DNA from: an uncultured Caryophanales bacterium
GTDB taxonomy: Bacteria > Bacillota_I > Bacilli_A > Acholeplasmatales > Anaeroplasmataceae
Direction: 5' to 3'
NCBI GenBank assembly: GCA_946626535.1
Contig: CAMOUK010000002.1
Coordinates: 47,519-111,518 of the forward strand
Length of the DNA stretch: 64,000 nt
The notes under the pieces are model-generated. The model worked only from the letters and a program-made list of their open reading frames with translations, was not told the origin of the DNA and did not search any database. A program made the translations under genes and the position numbers. Positions 26,213 through 38,976 of the stretch are shown here, one piece after another (position 1 is the first letter of the stretch; each line of letters opens with the position of its first letter).

Positions 26213-26220
26213 TATATCAC

Positions 26221-28773
26221 CTATTCTTGAGTAGTTTGTTCAGTTGTTTCTTCTGTTACTTCAGTATTTTCTTGATTTTCTACTGGTTCTTCAACAGGAG
26301 CTTCCTCTTCCTTTAGAAGTATTGCTAAAGTAGCGATAGATTGATCTTCTCTAATCTTAATTAATCTAACACCTTGAGCAGTTCTTCCTGTTTCAGAAAT
26401 TGTATCAACATGCATTCTAATAACTACACCCTTATTAGTTGTAATTAAAAGGTCATTTTCATCTGATACAGCTCTTAAGGCTACAAGCTTACCATTCTTA
26501 TCTGTTACATTTAGAGCCTTAACACCAAGTCCGCCTCTACCTTGTAATCTATAATCATCGATATTAGATCTCTTACCATAGCCCTTTTCGGTTAATACTA
26601 ATACTTGGTTGTGCTGTTCAGTGATAATTGCCATACCAACAATTCTTTCACCTTCAGGCAATTCCATACCACGTACACCAGCTGCAGTTCTACCAATTGG
26701 TCTAACATCAGATTCTTTAAAGTGGATTGCCTTACCATTAGATGCACCAAGTACTATTTCTCTATTACCATCAGTTACTTCAACCTGTAGTAATTCATCA
26801 CCATCTCTTAAATCGATAGCGATAATACCTGTTGTTCTAATATTTTTATATTGAGCAAGAGGAGTTCTCTTAACTGTACCATTCTTAGTAACGAAGAATA
26901 AGAATTTATCCTCATGATCTAGCTTATCAACATTAGCAAGTGCTACAACCTTCTCATTTTCTCCTAAATCTAAAGTATTAACAAGAGGAATACCCTTAGA
27001 TGTTCTAGAGCCTTCAGGAATCTTATAGCCCTTCATTTGATAAATTCTACCTAGATTTGTGAATAGTAATAATAAATCGTGGCTCATCATAGGTAGGATT
27101 AATTCAACCTGGTCATCTGAATTTGTCTTCATACCAGTAAGACCAACTCCACCTCTACCTTGAGTCTTATATTCATCAAAGGCCATTCTCTTTGCGTAGC
27201 CCTTATTTGTGATTGTAATAATTACATTTTCTCTTGGGATTAAATCTTCATTATCGATATCGATATCAGAATTTAAACTAATTTCAGATCTTCTTGGATC
27301 AGCATATCTATTCTTAATATCTAATAATTCAGATTCAATTAAAGCTAGCTTCTTATCCTCAGAAGCTAAGATAGCTCTATATTCTTCACAATTTTGTTCT
27401 AATTCCTTATGTTCATCAATGATCTTTTCTCTATTTAGACCTGATAAACGTTGTAATCTCATATCAAGGATTGCTTGAGCTTGAACATCATCTAATGAGA
27501 ATCTTTCCATTAGCTTTTGTTTTTCAGTTCCATCCTTAGTATCTCTAATTAAATGCACAACCTCATCGATATTATCTTGAGCGATAATATAACCATCTAA
27601 GATATGAATTCTATCTAAAGCCTTCTTTAAATCAAATTCAGTTCTTCTAGTAATAACATTTAATTGATGGTTTAGATAAACGTCTAAAGCACCCTTTAAA
27701 GTGATTGCGATTGGCTTATTATCAACTAAGCAAATCATATTCATACCATAGCTTTGTTGAAGTGGTGTGTACTTATATAGCATATTTAAGATTACATCAG
27801 GATTTACATCCTTTCTTAATTCGATAACGATTCTAATACCCTTCATATTAGTTTCATCTCTTAAATCTGTTATACCATCAACAACCTTATCCTTAGCTAC
27901 AGTTGCGATTCTTTCAATTAATAATGATTTATTTTGACCATATGGAATTTCAGTAACAACTATTTGGCTCTTACCATTATCCATTGGTTCAATTTTACAT
28001 TTAGATCTGATAACGATAGTACCATTACCAGTTGTATATGCTGATTTTAAGCCTTCAGCACCTAAAATTTGAGCACCAGTTGGGAAATCTGGACCTGGAA
28101 TATATTCCATTAATTCCTCTGATGTAATATCTCTATTGTGAATTAAAGCAACAACGCCATCGATAACCTCACCTAGATTATGTGGTGGAATATTTGTTGC
28201 CATACCTACAGCGATACCTGTTGAACCATTAACTAGTAGGTTAGGGAACTTTGCAGGTAGTAGGTTTGGTTCTGTTTCAGTTGCGTCATAGTTATCTTGG
28301 AAATCTACAGTATTTTTTTCAATATCTCTTAGCATTTCCATAGCAAGCTTACTCATTCTTGCCTCTGTATAACGCATTGCGGCAGCACCATCACCATCGA
28401 CGTTACCGAAGTTACCATGGCCATCAACTAAAGGATATCTATAAGAGAAATCCTGAGCCATTCTAACCATAGCTTCATAGATAGATGAGTCACCATGTGG
28501 GTGATATTTACCCATAACGTCACCGACGATTCTAGCTGACTTTTTATGTTGAACATTAGGGAAAACCTTAAGTTCATTCATACCATATAAAATTCTTCTT
28601 TGAACTGGCTTTAAACCATCTCTTGCATCTGGTAAGGCTCTTGCGATAATTACACTCATTGCATAATTTAAGAAAGAAGATTTTACTTTATTATTAATAT
28701 CTAATTGTTCAATATTATCATATTTGTGCTCTTCCATAGCACGAATAAATTCATTGTCTTTTTCGTTAGCCAT
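26221..28773 (-). CDS. gyrA: DNA gyrase subunit A
   Basis: The DNA-cutting and rejoining subunit of gyrase. Active-site Tyr135 lies in [12 protein letters not shown], and the quinolone-determining region [17 protein letters not shown] is intact, with Ser96 and Glu100 at the usual sites. The C-terminal beta-pinwheel holds the gyrase-type QGRGG box (QGRGGVGL, then [11 protein letters not shown]). The protein has 850 residues and ends in an acidic Glu/Thr/Gln-rich tail. It follows gyrB by 9 bases. Confidence 0.98.
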   Translation of the reverse strand: MANEKDNEFIRAMEEHKYDNIEQLDINNKVKSSFLNYAMSVIIARALPDARDGLKPVQRRILYGMNELKVFPNVQHKKSARIVGDVMGKYHPHGDSSIYEAMVRMAQDFSYRYPLVDGHGNFGNVDGDGAAAMRYTEARMSKLAMEMLRDIEKNTVDFQDNYDATETEPNLLPAKFPNLLVNGSTGIAVGMATNIPPHNLGEVIDGVVALIHNRDITSEELMEYIPGPDFPTGAQILGAEGLKSAYTTGNGTIVIRSKCKIEPMDNGKSQIVVTEIPYGQNKSLLIERIATVAKDKVVDGITDLRDETNMKGIRIVIELRKDVNPDVILNMLYKYTPLQQSYGMNMICLVDNKPIAITLKGALDVYLNHQLNVITRRTEFDLKKALDRIHILDGYIIAQDNIDEVVHLIRDTKDGTEKQKLMERFSLDDVQAQAILDMRLQRLSGLNREKIIDEHKELEQNCEEYRAILASEDKKLALIESELLDIKNRYADPRRSEISLNSDIDIDNEDLIPRENVIITITNKGYAKRMAFDEYKTQGRGGVGLTGMKTNSDDQVELILPMMSHDLLLLFTNLGRIYQMKGYKIPEGSRTSKGIPLVNTLDLGENEKVVALANVDKLDHEDKFLFFVTKNGTVKRTPLAQYKNIRTTGIIAIDLRDGDELLQVEVTDGNREIVLGASNGKAIHFKESDVRPIGRTAAGVRGMELPEGERIVGMAIITEQHNQVLVLTEKGYGKRSNIDDYRLQGRGGLGVKALNVTDKNGKLVALRAVSDENDLLITTNKGVVIRMHVDTISETGRTAQGVRLIKIREDQSIATLAILLKEEEAPVEEPVENQENTEVTEETTEQTTQE

Positions 28774-28782
28774 AATAATCTC

Positions 28783-31747
<2,965 letters not shown>

Positions 31748-31751
<4 letters not shown>

Positions 31752-31954
31752 TTAATTATAAATTCTTGATTATCAACTTTTATAACATCATTTGGATAAA
31801 GCTTTCTACCACGTCTTTGTTCTAATTCATTATTAACAAAAACCTCGTTTTCAGCTAAGAAATACTTAGCAGCCCCACCTGATGAAATAAAATCTTTAAT
31901 TTTTAATAATTGTCCTAATGTAATAAATTCAGTTGTTATTTTTATAGTTTCCAT
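31748..31954 (-). CDS. yaaA: S4-domain RNA-binding protein YaaA
   Basis: A 68-residue S4 (alpha-L) RNA-binding protein (ITLGQLLKIKDFISSGGAAKYFLAENEVFVNNELEQRRGRKLYPNDVI...), the usual small gene between dnaN and recF, implicated in ribosome assembly. Here it is separated from dnaN by a 3-kb lipoprotein gene. An extended -10 promoter is seen upstream at 31982-31990. Confidence 0.93.
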
Positions 31955-31981
31955 ATCAAATTACCTTCTATAATATTATAT

Positions 31982-31990
31982 ATTATAGCA
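31982..31990 (-). promoter_or_regulatory. Extended -10 promoter of the yaaA-recF-gyrB-gyrA operon
   Basis: TGC-TATAAT on the minus strand about 28 bases before the yaaA start; no good -35 is seen. The rest of the gap up to 32157 is AT-rich with no other feature I can support. Confidence 0.45.
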
Positions 31991-32156
31991 AAAAAAAATT
32001 CAATGATTTTTAGCCTTAAAATCAATTTTTATTGAAATATAAGATTTTTAAAGAAAAGACTAAAAAACTCTTAAAATGGCATTTTTGATAAAAATATAAA
32101 AAATAAACTAATTAATTAAATTTTTATTCGTACGTTTTTTCCAGAAAAATTAGTAC

Positions 32157-32180
32157 AAAAAAAGGGATGCTTTCGCATCC
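32157..32180 (-). terminator. Terminator of the PL1-like lipoprotein gene
   Basis: GGATGC-GAAA-GCATCC stem with a stable GNRA loop and seven T on the minus strand. Confidence 0.9.
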
Positions 32181-32194
32181 GATTTTTCGCTTAA

Positions 32195-35100
32195 TTATAA
32201 CAAATTTGTATAGTTAGATGTTAACCAATAATTATCTCTAGTTTTTAAATAACTTCTAGAATTTGTAATAAATTCATTTAATAATTGACAAGCATTTTCA
32301 CTATTTGTTTGATTAAATTCTACACCTCTATATAGGTAGAATGGAACCTCATTATTATCATTTCTAAATGAGAAATTTGTAATTGAAGCATTAGGAACAT
32401 TTACAGTTCCAAATGGATTAGTTTGTCCATCATATGACATTGAACCATATTTAGCTTGTTTATTATATTCTAATAACCAACAATTTTGTAAAGAATAGCC
32501 ACTTTGATCATATTTTGCATTATCTGAACTAAATACTGAATTATTGTTCTTTACTAAATCGTTACCAGCAAAATTATTATAAATTACTGTATCTGAATAT
32601 ACATCTCCACCAAGACATGTAATTAAAGCTTGAGAAACTAAGGCAAGTTTATAATTTGACTCTTTTACTCCTGGATTAGCATCTTTATATATTTTTTTAA
32701 TATCTTCTTGATATTTTAATAAATTAGCTCTAGATGTTACATAAGATGTTGTATCAACGATACAGTTATATAAATAAACTATACCACCTCTACAATTTGG
32801 TAATCTATCTTCAATACCTGTAAATCTACAGTTACTAAAAGAAACTCTTAGATTCTGATTATTGAAATAATCAGGACCTGGTGTTTGTTGTTCATAATAG
32901 CTATTTATAGTTCTTCCTGCAACCTCATAATAAGCATCAGCAATTAAAGCACCAGCCTTTACTTCAGCTACTTTATTATCTACCTTTTCTCTACCATTTG
33001 ATGGTTCAAAGCCAATTACCTTATAATATTTTTTATCTTCTTTAAATCTAACATCTTCAGTTTTTACCTTAGTACCAGCTGAATTGCCTGTATCACCAAG
33101 TAAGAAGCCCTTCTTTTGAGGGATAGCTAGGCCATATAAAATATCTTCTTTTGATGCACCTAAATCTCTTAAGCTAAAATAATACATACAAGTATTATTA
33201 TTAACTCTTGATTTATCATTTAAATATAATTGATATTCAGCCTCAATTGCTTCCATCATTTTAACTAAGTAGCCATTTGAATCATCGCTACCAGCATTAA
33301 AATCACAATTTGAAATATGAACACCACTATCATATGTTGGTAAATATGGACAGTTCTTATAAGTAGATAATGTGTTAAATGTTGGGTTAGCTACATCAAT
33401 TTGACCATCAAATGATTTACCAAATGTACAGTTATCAATCCAGATAGATTCACTAAAATTAATCTTGAAATATGCCCAACCCCAAACATCATAATCACCA
33501 ATTTTCTTTGCTGTATTAAGAGATGGACTATCTTCCCAAACCCAAATCTCATCCATAGTTAAATTTCTAAATACTACATTGTTAGATGAATTAACCTTAA
33601 AACCAGCATGAGTTATTTTTGAGTTATTTTTAGAGAAAATCAATAAATTATACATATTTGAAATATTAATTTGTGAAATACCTGATTCATAAATCTTATC
33701 ATATACATACATTCTACTATTTAAATCTACGGCAGAACCAACATAATTTCCAAAATTAGCATGATCAGTTACTAAGCTCATATCACAATTAGAATTTTTT
33801 AATACATTATAACCTAAGTCTAAATCATTAGTTATTTCTATAACATGAATAGTTCCTTCCTTAACTAATGTTTGATTAACAACACCATTAGTAACAGAAT
33901 CATTATTATATTCATATTTTGCTAATTTTAAAGCCTCTAGGAAGTCTTTTGCAGTAGATACTTGAATATATGCATCTGTCTTTAAATATTGATTAAAATC
34001 GATTATTTTACCTTCAACAACTCCACCTGCAGAAGATTGATAAACATATGCTTCATTTAGATTACTATTTTGCTTAGTAAATTTAGCATATAAAGACATA
34101 TTTTCTGTAACCTTTGTAGTATTGTTTAATGCATTTCTAAAATACTTATCTGTAAACCAACCATCAAATGAATAGCCATCCTTTGTTGGATCAAAAATAA
34201 TTGATGATACTTCTGAATTATAATTAATAGTTTTATTATCTAATAATTCATCTGTTCTACCATTATAAAAATTAACATTTGCAACATCATTATATTTTGC
34301 ATAAATAGTAGTATCCTTTGTTACAGGTGTATTAAAATCAAATGGTGTAGTTAAGTTAGCATCACTATACCAACCATGGAATACTAAATTAACATCAAAT
34401 TTTTGAGTTGGCTTTGTAATATATTCACCAGTTTCAAGTCTTTGTGATGTTAAAGTTTGATCACCATATTTAAATAAAACATCAAATTTTTGAACTTCCC
34501 ATTTTGTATAGAATGTAGCATTCTTATTCATAACAAAATCAGTAGGAGCAGCTTCATTACATTTAGAATCAGTATACCAGCCTACAAATGAATAGCCTTC
34601 ATTAATAGGAAGAGTAATATCTTCTAATTTAGTATTTCTTTTTACTTCCATTGATTTTTCTTCACCTTCAACAAAATATGTTAAGATATATGTTGATTTT
34701 TCCCATTTTGCATATAATGTTATGTTATCTGTAATTTTAGTATTATCAACGAATTCATTTGTAGTTTTAGAGTCAGTATACCAACCGATGAAGTCATAAT
34801 TTTCTCTTTTAGGAATAGGCAAATTATATAAATCAGTATTAGCTGGTACTCTTGCTGATGGAATTTCACTTCCACCTCTAGAATTAAACATTATGTCATA
34901 AAATTGACCTTTTTCCTTAAATTTAACATATAAGTCAACATCATTTTTTAAAACAAATGGAAATGTTGTTAAATTAGAATAATTTAAATCATCATAAAAA
35001 TTATCAATTTCATAATAATCAACATTACCTATAAATGAAGATAATAAATCTTTTGTTATAGTAGTATTTTCTTCTGTTGTAAATAAAAATGAAGTTGAAA

Positions 35101-35236
35101 TTGGTAATGATTCATCATAAATCATTTTTATAGTATATTCTTTAGTAGTAGGTGGTGTTTCCTCCGCTTTTTTATTATCACATGCTGCTAAAAATACAGC
35201 AAAAAACATAGATAATATAATAAATACTTTTTTCAT
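32195..35236 (-). CDS. Surface lipoprotein: InlB-type repeats plus pectate-lyase-like beta-helix
   Basis: The 1013-residue protein has a lipoprotein signal (LAAC, Cys19). Four Listeria-Bacteroides (InlB_B) repeats lie at about 112-180, 182-246, 249-315 and 319-387 (each with GY/F..GWY/F and T.YAKW/F). From about 395 to the end is a parallel beta-helix resembling PL1 pectate lyases: VVFRNLTMDEIW, then SIWIDNCTFGKSFDGQIDV with Asp601, Asp610 and Asp614 in the calcium-loop region, and VHISNCDF. The catalytic Arg is not evident to me, so activity is uncertain. It lies between dnaN and yaaA with no promoter of its own visible; readthrough from dnaN is likely. Confidence 0.75.
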   Translation of the reverse strand: MKKVFIILSMFFAVFLAACDNKKAEETPPTTKEYTIKMIYDESLPISTSFLFTTEENTTITKDLLSSFIGNVDYYEIDNFYDDLNYSNLTTFPFVLKNDVDLYVKFKEKGQFYDIMFNSRGGSEIPSARVPANTDLYNLPIPKRENYDFIGWYTDSKTTNEFVDNTKITDNITLYAKWEKSTYILTYFVEGEEKSMEVKRNTKLEDITLPINEGYSFVGWYTDSKCNEAAPTDFVMNKNATFYTKWEVQKFDVLFKYGDQTLTSQRLETGEYITKPTQKFDVNLVFHGWYSDANLTTPFDFNTPVTKDTTIYAKYNDVANVNFYNGRTDELLDNKTINYNSEVSSIIFDPTKDGYSFDGWFTDKYFRNALNNTTKVTENMSLYAKFTKQNSNLNEAYVYQSSAGGVVEGKIIDFNQYLKTDAYIQVSTAKDFLEALKLAKYEYNNDSVTNGVVNQTLVKEGTIHVIEITNDLDLGYNVLKNSNCDMSLVTDHANFGNYVGSAVDLNSRMYVYDKIYESGISQINISNMYNLLIFSKNNSKITHAGFKVNSSNNVVFRNLTMDEIWVWEDSPSLNTAKKIGDYDVWGWAYFKINFSESIWIDNCTFGKSFDGQIDVANPTFNTLSTYKNCPYLPTYDSGVHISNCDFNAGSDDSNGYLVKMMEAIEAEYQLYLNDKSRVNNNTCMYYFSLRDLGASKEDILYGLAIPQKKGFLLGDTGNSAGTKVKTEDVRFKEDKKYYKVIGFEPSNGREKVDNKVAEVKAGALIADAYYEVAGRTINSYYEQQTPGPDYFNNQNLRVSFSNCRFTGIEDRLPNCRGGIVYLYNCIVDTTSYVTSRANLLKYQEDIKKIYKDANPGVKESNYKLALVSQALITCLGGDVYSDTVIYNNFAGNDLVKNNNSVFSSDNAKYDQSGYSLQNCWLLEYNKQAKYGSMSYDGQTNPFGTVNVPNASITNFSFRNDNNEVPFYLYRGVEFNQTNSENACQLLNEFITNSRSYLKTRDNYWLTSNYTNLL

Positions 35237-35279
35237 TTTTTAATTTTCCCCTTTTTTCTTTTCTTCTTGCTTCTTTCTT

Positions 35280-35308
35280 AAAATAAAAGAGGCTACTTTC
35301 TAGCCTCT
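35280..35308 (-). terminator. Terminator after dnaN
   Basis: AGAGGCTA/TAGCCTCT stem with 5-base loop and TTTTATTTT tail on the minus strand; overlaps the dnaN stop region. Weak tail, so partial readthrough into the lipoprotein is possible. Confidence 0.75.
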
Positions 35309-36446
35309 AGTCCATTCTTACTGGTAATATTAATTGAGTTAAATTACTATCATAGTCACCTTTAATTATAAATGGTCTAACTTCTCCAGATAGGCTCATT
35401 GTAATTTCAGTTGACATAAAACTTCTCAAGGCTTCTATAAAATATCTTGCTGAAAAGCCTATTGAAATAGAATTTGTAGCTTCTATATCTGTTGGAATAA
35501 TTTCTTCCTTAGCATTTCCAGTAAATGAATTATTTGTTGATAACTCAATAATTCTATCATTTTTAATTACCAATTTGATAATACTATAAGTTATTTCCTT
35601 ATCCTTTTCCTTATCTCTTGGTGATAAGATTGATACTCTATCAACCGCATCAATTAATTCATCTCTATTGAATCTTAAAACAATAGGGAATGATGAAGGA
35701 ATAATTCTTGATGTATCAGGATAATTACCATCTAATAATCTAGTTTGGAATAATACATTTTTATATTTCAATAATAATTTATTTGGAGCGAAGTAGAAAT
35801 TTACTTTATCCTCATAATTATCTAATACTCTTGCCATTTCATCTAATGACTTTGCAGGTATTGTAATATTGAAATTTGGATATTCATTTAATTCAACTAT
35901 CTTTTGAGATAATCTAAATGAATCTGTTGCGGTAATAACTAGCTTATTATCTGTGTTATTAAAATTAACACCAGTTAAAATTGGTTTCTTTTCACTTTGA
36001 GATGTTGAGAATACTGTCTCTCTTACAATCTTCTTAAATTCCTCAGCTGAGAATTCAAGAGGATTCATTAAGGTAACAAAATCAATATTTGGATAGTCTG
36101 AATAATCCATAATATTTAAATTGAATTCTGATCTATCAGCCTTAATTACTAATGATTTCTTATCATCTAAATATAAGTTAACCTTTTTTGAATTACATTT
36201 TCTAATTACATCTATAAATGTTTTACCAAAAATTACAGTCTTACCAGCTTCATCTATTTTTAAAGATGAATCATTAATTAAAACCTCTACAGATATATCA
36301 GTATTTGATGAAGTCATATATAAATCATTATCAGTAGCTTCTAATTTAATACCTGTTAATATAGGCATTGGAGACTTAACTGGTAAGCCTCTAGCTATGA
36401 TGTTTAAATTTTCTAATAAAACTTCTCTATCGATTGTGATGTTCAT
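35307..36446 (-). CDS. dnaN: DNA polymerase III beta sliding clamp
   Basis: The ring-shaped processivity clamp. At 379 residues it has the typical three-domain fold and shows RFNRDELIDAVDRVSIL, FNNTDNKLVITATDSFRLS and the C-terminal LILPVR end. It lies after dnaA in the standard order. One DnaA box (36508-36516) lies in the gap between the two, as in bipartite Gram-positive origins. Confidence 0.97.
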   Translation of the reverse strand: MNITIDREVLLENLNIIARGLPVKSPMPILTGIKLEATDNDLYMTSSNTDISVEVLINDSSLKIDEAGKTVIFGKTFIDVIRKCNSKKVNLYLDDKKSLVIKADRSEFNLNIMDYSDYPNIDFVTLMNPLEFSAEEFKKIVRETVFSTSQSEKKPILTGVNFNNTDNKLVITATDSFRLSQKIVELNEYPNFNITIPAKSLDEMARVLDNYEDKVNFYFAPNKLLLKYKNVLFQTRLLDGNYPDTSRIIPSSFPIVLRFNRDELIDAVDRVSILSPRDKEKDKEITYSIIKLVIKNDRIIELSTNNSFTGNAKEEIIPTDIEATNSISIGFSARYFIEALRSFMSTEITMSLSGEVRPFIIKGDYDSNLTQLILPVRMD

Positions 36447-36507
36447 GATGACTCCTTTATTTATTCTTAATAATATTTATTGTTATTATTATATGTCAAT
36501 GTGAATT

Positions 36508-36516
36508 TGTGGATAA
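36508..36516 (-). promoter_or_regulatory. DnaA box between dnaN and dnaA
   Basis: Perfect TTATCCACA on the minus strand (TGTGGATAA on plus), 60 bases before the dnaN start. Analogous to the incC side of a split origin. Confidence 0.75.
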
Positions 36517-36582
36517 TTTATAAAAATCCTTTAAACAACTAATAATATTATATCATTTTTTTAACATTTTTTCCACTTAAAA

Positions 36583-37905
36583 CTATATTTTTTTAACAAT
36601 AGAATCCACAGCCATTTTTATTTGTTTATCTGTTTTTAATTCAGATTCTATTCTCTTACATCCATTCATAATTGATGTATGATCCTTATCAAATATTTGA
36701 CCGATTCTTTTTAATGTTAAACCGTAATGATTTTTTAATATATACATAGCGATATGTCTTGGAATAACATATTTATTTTGTCTACTTGTTCCAAGTAAAT
36801 CTGTAGTACTAATATTGTACATTGAAGATATTACAGAAAGTGCATCCTCATAATTCTTATTATTGTCTTTTGGATGGGCATTAATTAATATTTCTAAGGC
36901 TTCTTTAGCTAGATCTAGGTTAGGCTTTCTATTTAATAGCATTGAATATTTTGTAACTCTATTTAGAGCTCCTTCAAGCTCTCTAACATTGTTTACAAAA
37001 TTTTCTGCGATATAGTATAAAACCTCATCATCAATTTGCTCTTCACTTGATTCTAAAGCCTTTCTTTTTAAGATATTAAATCTTTGATTTAAATCTGGTT
37101 GTTTTATATCAACTGTAAAGCCCATTTGGAATCTAGATGTTAAACGTTCCATGATACCATTTAATTCACTTGCGGCCTTATCAGATGTGATTACAATTTG
37201 TTTATTTCTTTCAGTCATATTGTTGAATAATTTGAAGAATTCTTGTTGTGATCCAGCACCCTTACTTAGCATTTGAATATCATCAACTAATAATAGGTCT
37301 AAATTATTATATTTAGCCTCAAATTTAGTTAAATCATGAGCCATAGATGCTTTAGCATAATCTTCTAAATATTCATTAGCCTGAACATATAAAATTCTAA
37401 ATTCTTTTTCACTAGTTAGGTTAACTTCTTCTAGATAATTACCTATAGCCTGCATAAGGTGAGTTTTACCAAGTCCAACACCACCAAAGATATATAGTGG
37501 ATTAATCCAAGTACCAGGATTTTCAGCAACCTTTAACGCAGTTAAATAGCTTAATTTATTAGAGTCACCAACAACATATGATTCAAAGGTATAATTTTGA
37601 TTTAAATTATGCTCATTGATTGGTGAAAAAGCTGGTTTTACCTTTGAAATTGTTTCATCGCTTAATACAAATTTAAATTTAACTTTTTCCTTTGTTAGTT
37701 TTTCTAATATTTCTTTAATTTGTCTAGAATATAAATTATTTATCTTACTTTGTATATAGTTTGAAGGAACTAAAACATAGATAATTCCATTTTCTTCCTT
37801 CAAAACTACCTTAACATCCTCAAACGTTTCCGTAAAAGTATTTTCTGTTAAATTTTTCGCAAGATAGTCCCTAGTTTCATTCCATAATTCCTGATACTTA
37901 TTCAT
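36583..37905 (-). CDS. dnaA: Chromosomal replication initiator DnaA
   Basis: The AAA+ initiator. The 440 residues contain Walker A GGVGLGKTHL, Walker B LLVDDIQML, sensor 1 IVITSDKAASEL and the C-terminal box-binding helix DKDHTSIMNGCKRIE. ATG 37905 is preferred to TTG 37923 because GGGGTG lies about 10 bases before it and the protein then begins MNKYQELW, as the family does. It points leftward from the origin. Confidence 0.97.
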   Translation of the reverse strand: MNKYQELWNETRDYLAKNLTENTFTETFEDVKVVLKEENGIIYVLVPSNYIQSKINNLYSRQIKEILEKLTKEKVKFKFVLSDETISKVKPAFSPINEHNLNQNYTFESYVVGDSNKLSYLTALKVAENPGTWINPLYIFGGVGLGKTHLMQAIGNYLEEVNLTSEKEFRILYVQANEYLEDYAKASMAHDLTKFEAKYNNLDLLLVDDIQMLSKGAGSQQEFFKLFNNMTERNKQIVITSDKAASELNGIMERLTSRFQMGFTVDIKQPDLNQRFNILKRKALESSEEQIDDEVLYYIAENFVNNVRELEGALNRVTKYSMLLNRKPNLDLAKEALEILINAHPKDNNKNYEDALSVISSMYNISTTDLLGTSRQNKYVIPRHIAMYILKNHYGLTLKRIGQIFDKDHTSIMNGCKRIESELKTDKQIKMAVDSIVKKI

Positions 37906-38341
37906 CGCTATTTCACACCCCAATGTAGTTTAGATTTTAACACAAGAAAAAACAAAATCAACAAAAAGTTTTCCACACAAAATGTGGATAACTTAAGGGC
38001 TAATTTTATGAAAATAATCCAAAAATGTGGATAATTTAGGGGTTTTTTGTTGAAAAATAGCCATTTTTTTATGAAAATGACATAATCACATGGGGATAAT
38101 TATTTGTATTTTTTATTCACATTTTAATCGCTTTTTTAAAAAAAATTTTTGGATAAAAAAATTGCATAAAATTTGATAGTAGTTAAAATCGTAATTATCA
38201 TAACAAAAATCAATTTTATACCATTAAATTTTGTTAAAATATGTCAAATAAAACTAAAAAATTTCGTAATCAACGAAAATTTTCGAAATAGTCTATCCTT
38301 ATTATTATATATAAAGAAAAAAATGCATTAAAAAACTATTA
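37906..38341. other. Replication origin oriC, upstream DnaA-box cluster and AT-rich region
   Basis: The stretch between dnaA and the rpmH promoter holds DnaA boxes: perfect TGTGGATAA at 37983-37991 and 38026-38034, one-mismatch sites TTTTCCACA at 37969-37977 and TGGGGATAA at 38091-38099. An extremely AT-rich stretch (38100-38340) follows and would be the unwinding region; it contains a 12-bp perfect palindrome CGAAAATTTTCG at 38274-38285. Gene direction switches here. No ORF is supported. Confidence 0.88.
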
Positions 38342-38370
38342 TTGACATTGAATATTTTTTTTGATAAAAT
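38342..38370 (+). promoter_or_regulatory. Promoter of rpmH
   Basis: Perfect TTGACA (38342-38347) and TAAAAT (38365-38370), separated by exactly 17 bases, 42 bases before the rpmH start. Confidence 0.8.
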
Positions 38371-38412
38371 CTATGAGCGTGGTTTTAGAAAAGAAAGAGA
38401 GGTTTTTAGAAT

Positions 38413-38547
38413 ATGAAAAGAACTTATCAACCTAATAAACGTAAAAGAAAAGTAACTCATGGTTTTCGTGCAAGAATGGCAACTAAGAATGGTAGAAAAG
38501 TTTTAGCTGCTAGACGTAAAAAAGGCAGAAAACAATTAACTGTTTAA
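38413..38547 (+). CDS. rpmH: 50S ribosomal protein L34
   Basis: Forty-four residues with the invariant L34 sequence ([19 protein letters not shown]...RVLAARR type), encoded after an AGAGAGG site. It is the first gene right of the origin, as in most bacteria, and starts the rpmH-rnpA-yidC-khpB cluster. Below the size where gene callers are always reliable, but unmistakable. Confidence 0.98.
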   Translation: MKRTYQPNKRKRKVTHGFRARMATKNGRKVLAARRKKGRKQLTV

Positions 38548-38567
38548 TTTAATAAATTGACATAACT

Positions 38568-38615
38568 AGTACAACCAGATCAATTATCAATAATTAGCAT
38601 GGTTGTACTTTTTTT
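38568..38615 (+). terminator. Terminator between rpmH and rnpA
   Basis: Perfect 10-bp stem AGTACAACCA/TGGTTGTACT with a 22-base loop and seven T. It lies only 8 bases before the rnpA start, so rnpA expression depends on readthrough. Confidence 0.75.
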
Positions 38616-38622
38616 ATCAAAA

Positions 38623-38976
38623 ATGAAAAAAGAATATCGCGTAAAGAAAAATCAAGAAATAGAAACTATATTGAAAAATAGAAAATACAGTGCAAATTCT
38701 TATTTTTCAATATATAAAATGACAAATCCTAAAACCAGCCACTTTAGATATGCGATAAGCGTAGGTAAAAAAATTGGAAAAGCTGTCGAAAGAAATCATT
38801 TAAAACGAAGAATTACAGCTATTTTAGATCAAATTAATATACCTATTGAACAAAATATAGATATTTTTATTATTGCAAAGCCAAATTCTAAAAATTTAGA
38901 ATTTAAGGATTTGCAGAAGCAATTAATATATCTATTAACTAAATTAAATATATTAAAAGGAGCAAAAAATGACTAA
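38623..38976 (+). CDS. rnpA: Ribonuclease P protein component
   Basis: Protein cofactor of RNase P, which matures tRNA 5' ends. The 117 residues show the RNR signature AVERNHLKRRI and SVGKKIGKAV. ATG 38623 is chosen because family proteins begin MKKEYR-like; an ATG at 38599 lies inside the terminator stem. There is no ribosome site between the T run and the ATG. The 3' end overlaps yidC by 8 bases. Confidence 0.93.
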   Translation: MKKEYRVKKNQEIETILKNRKYSANSYFSIYKMTNPKTSHFRYAISVGKKIGKAVERNHLKRRITAILDQINIPIEQNIDIFIIAKPNSKNLEFKDLQKQLIYLLTKLNILKGAKND

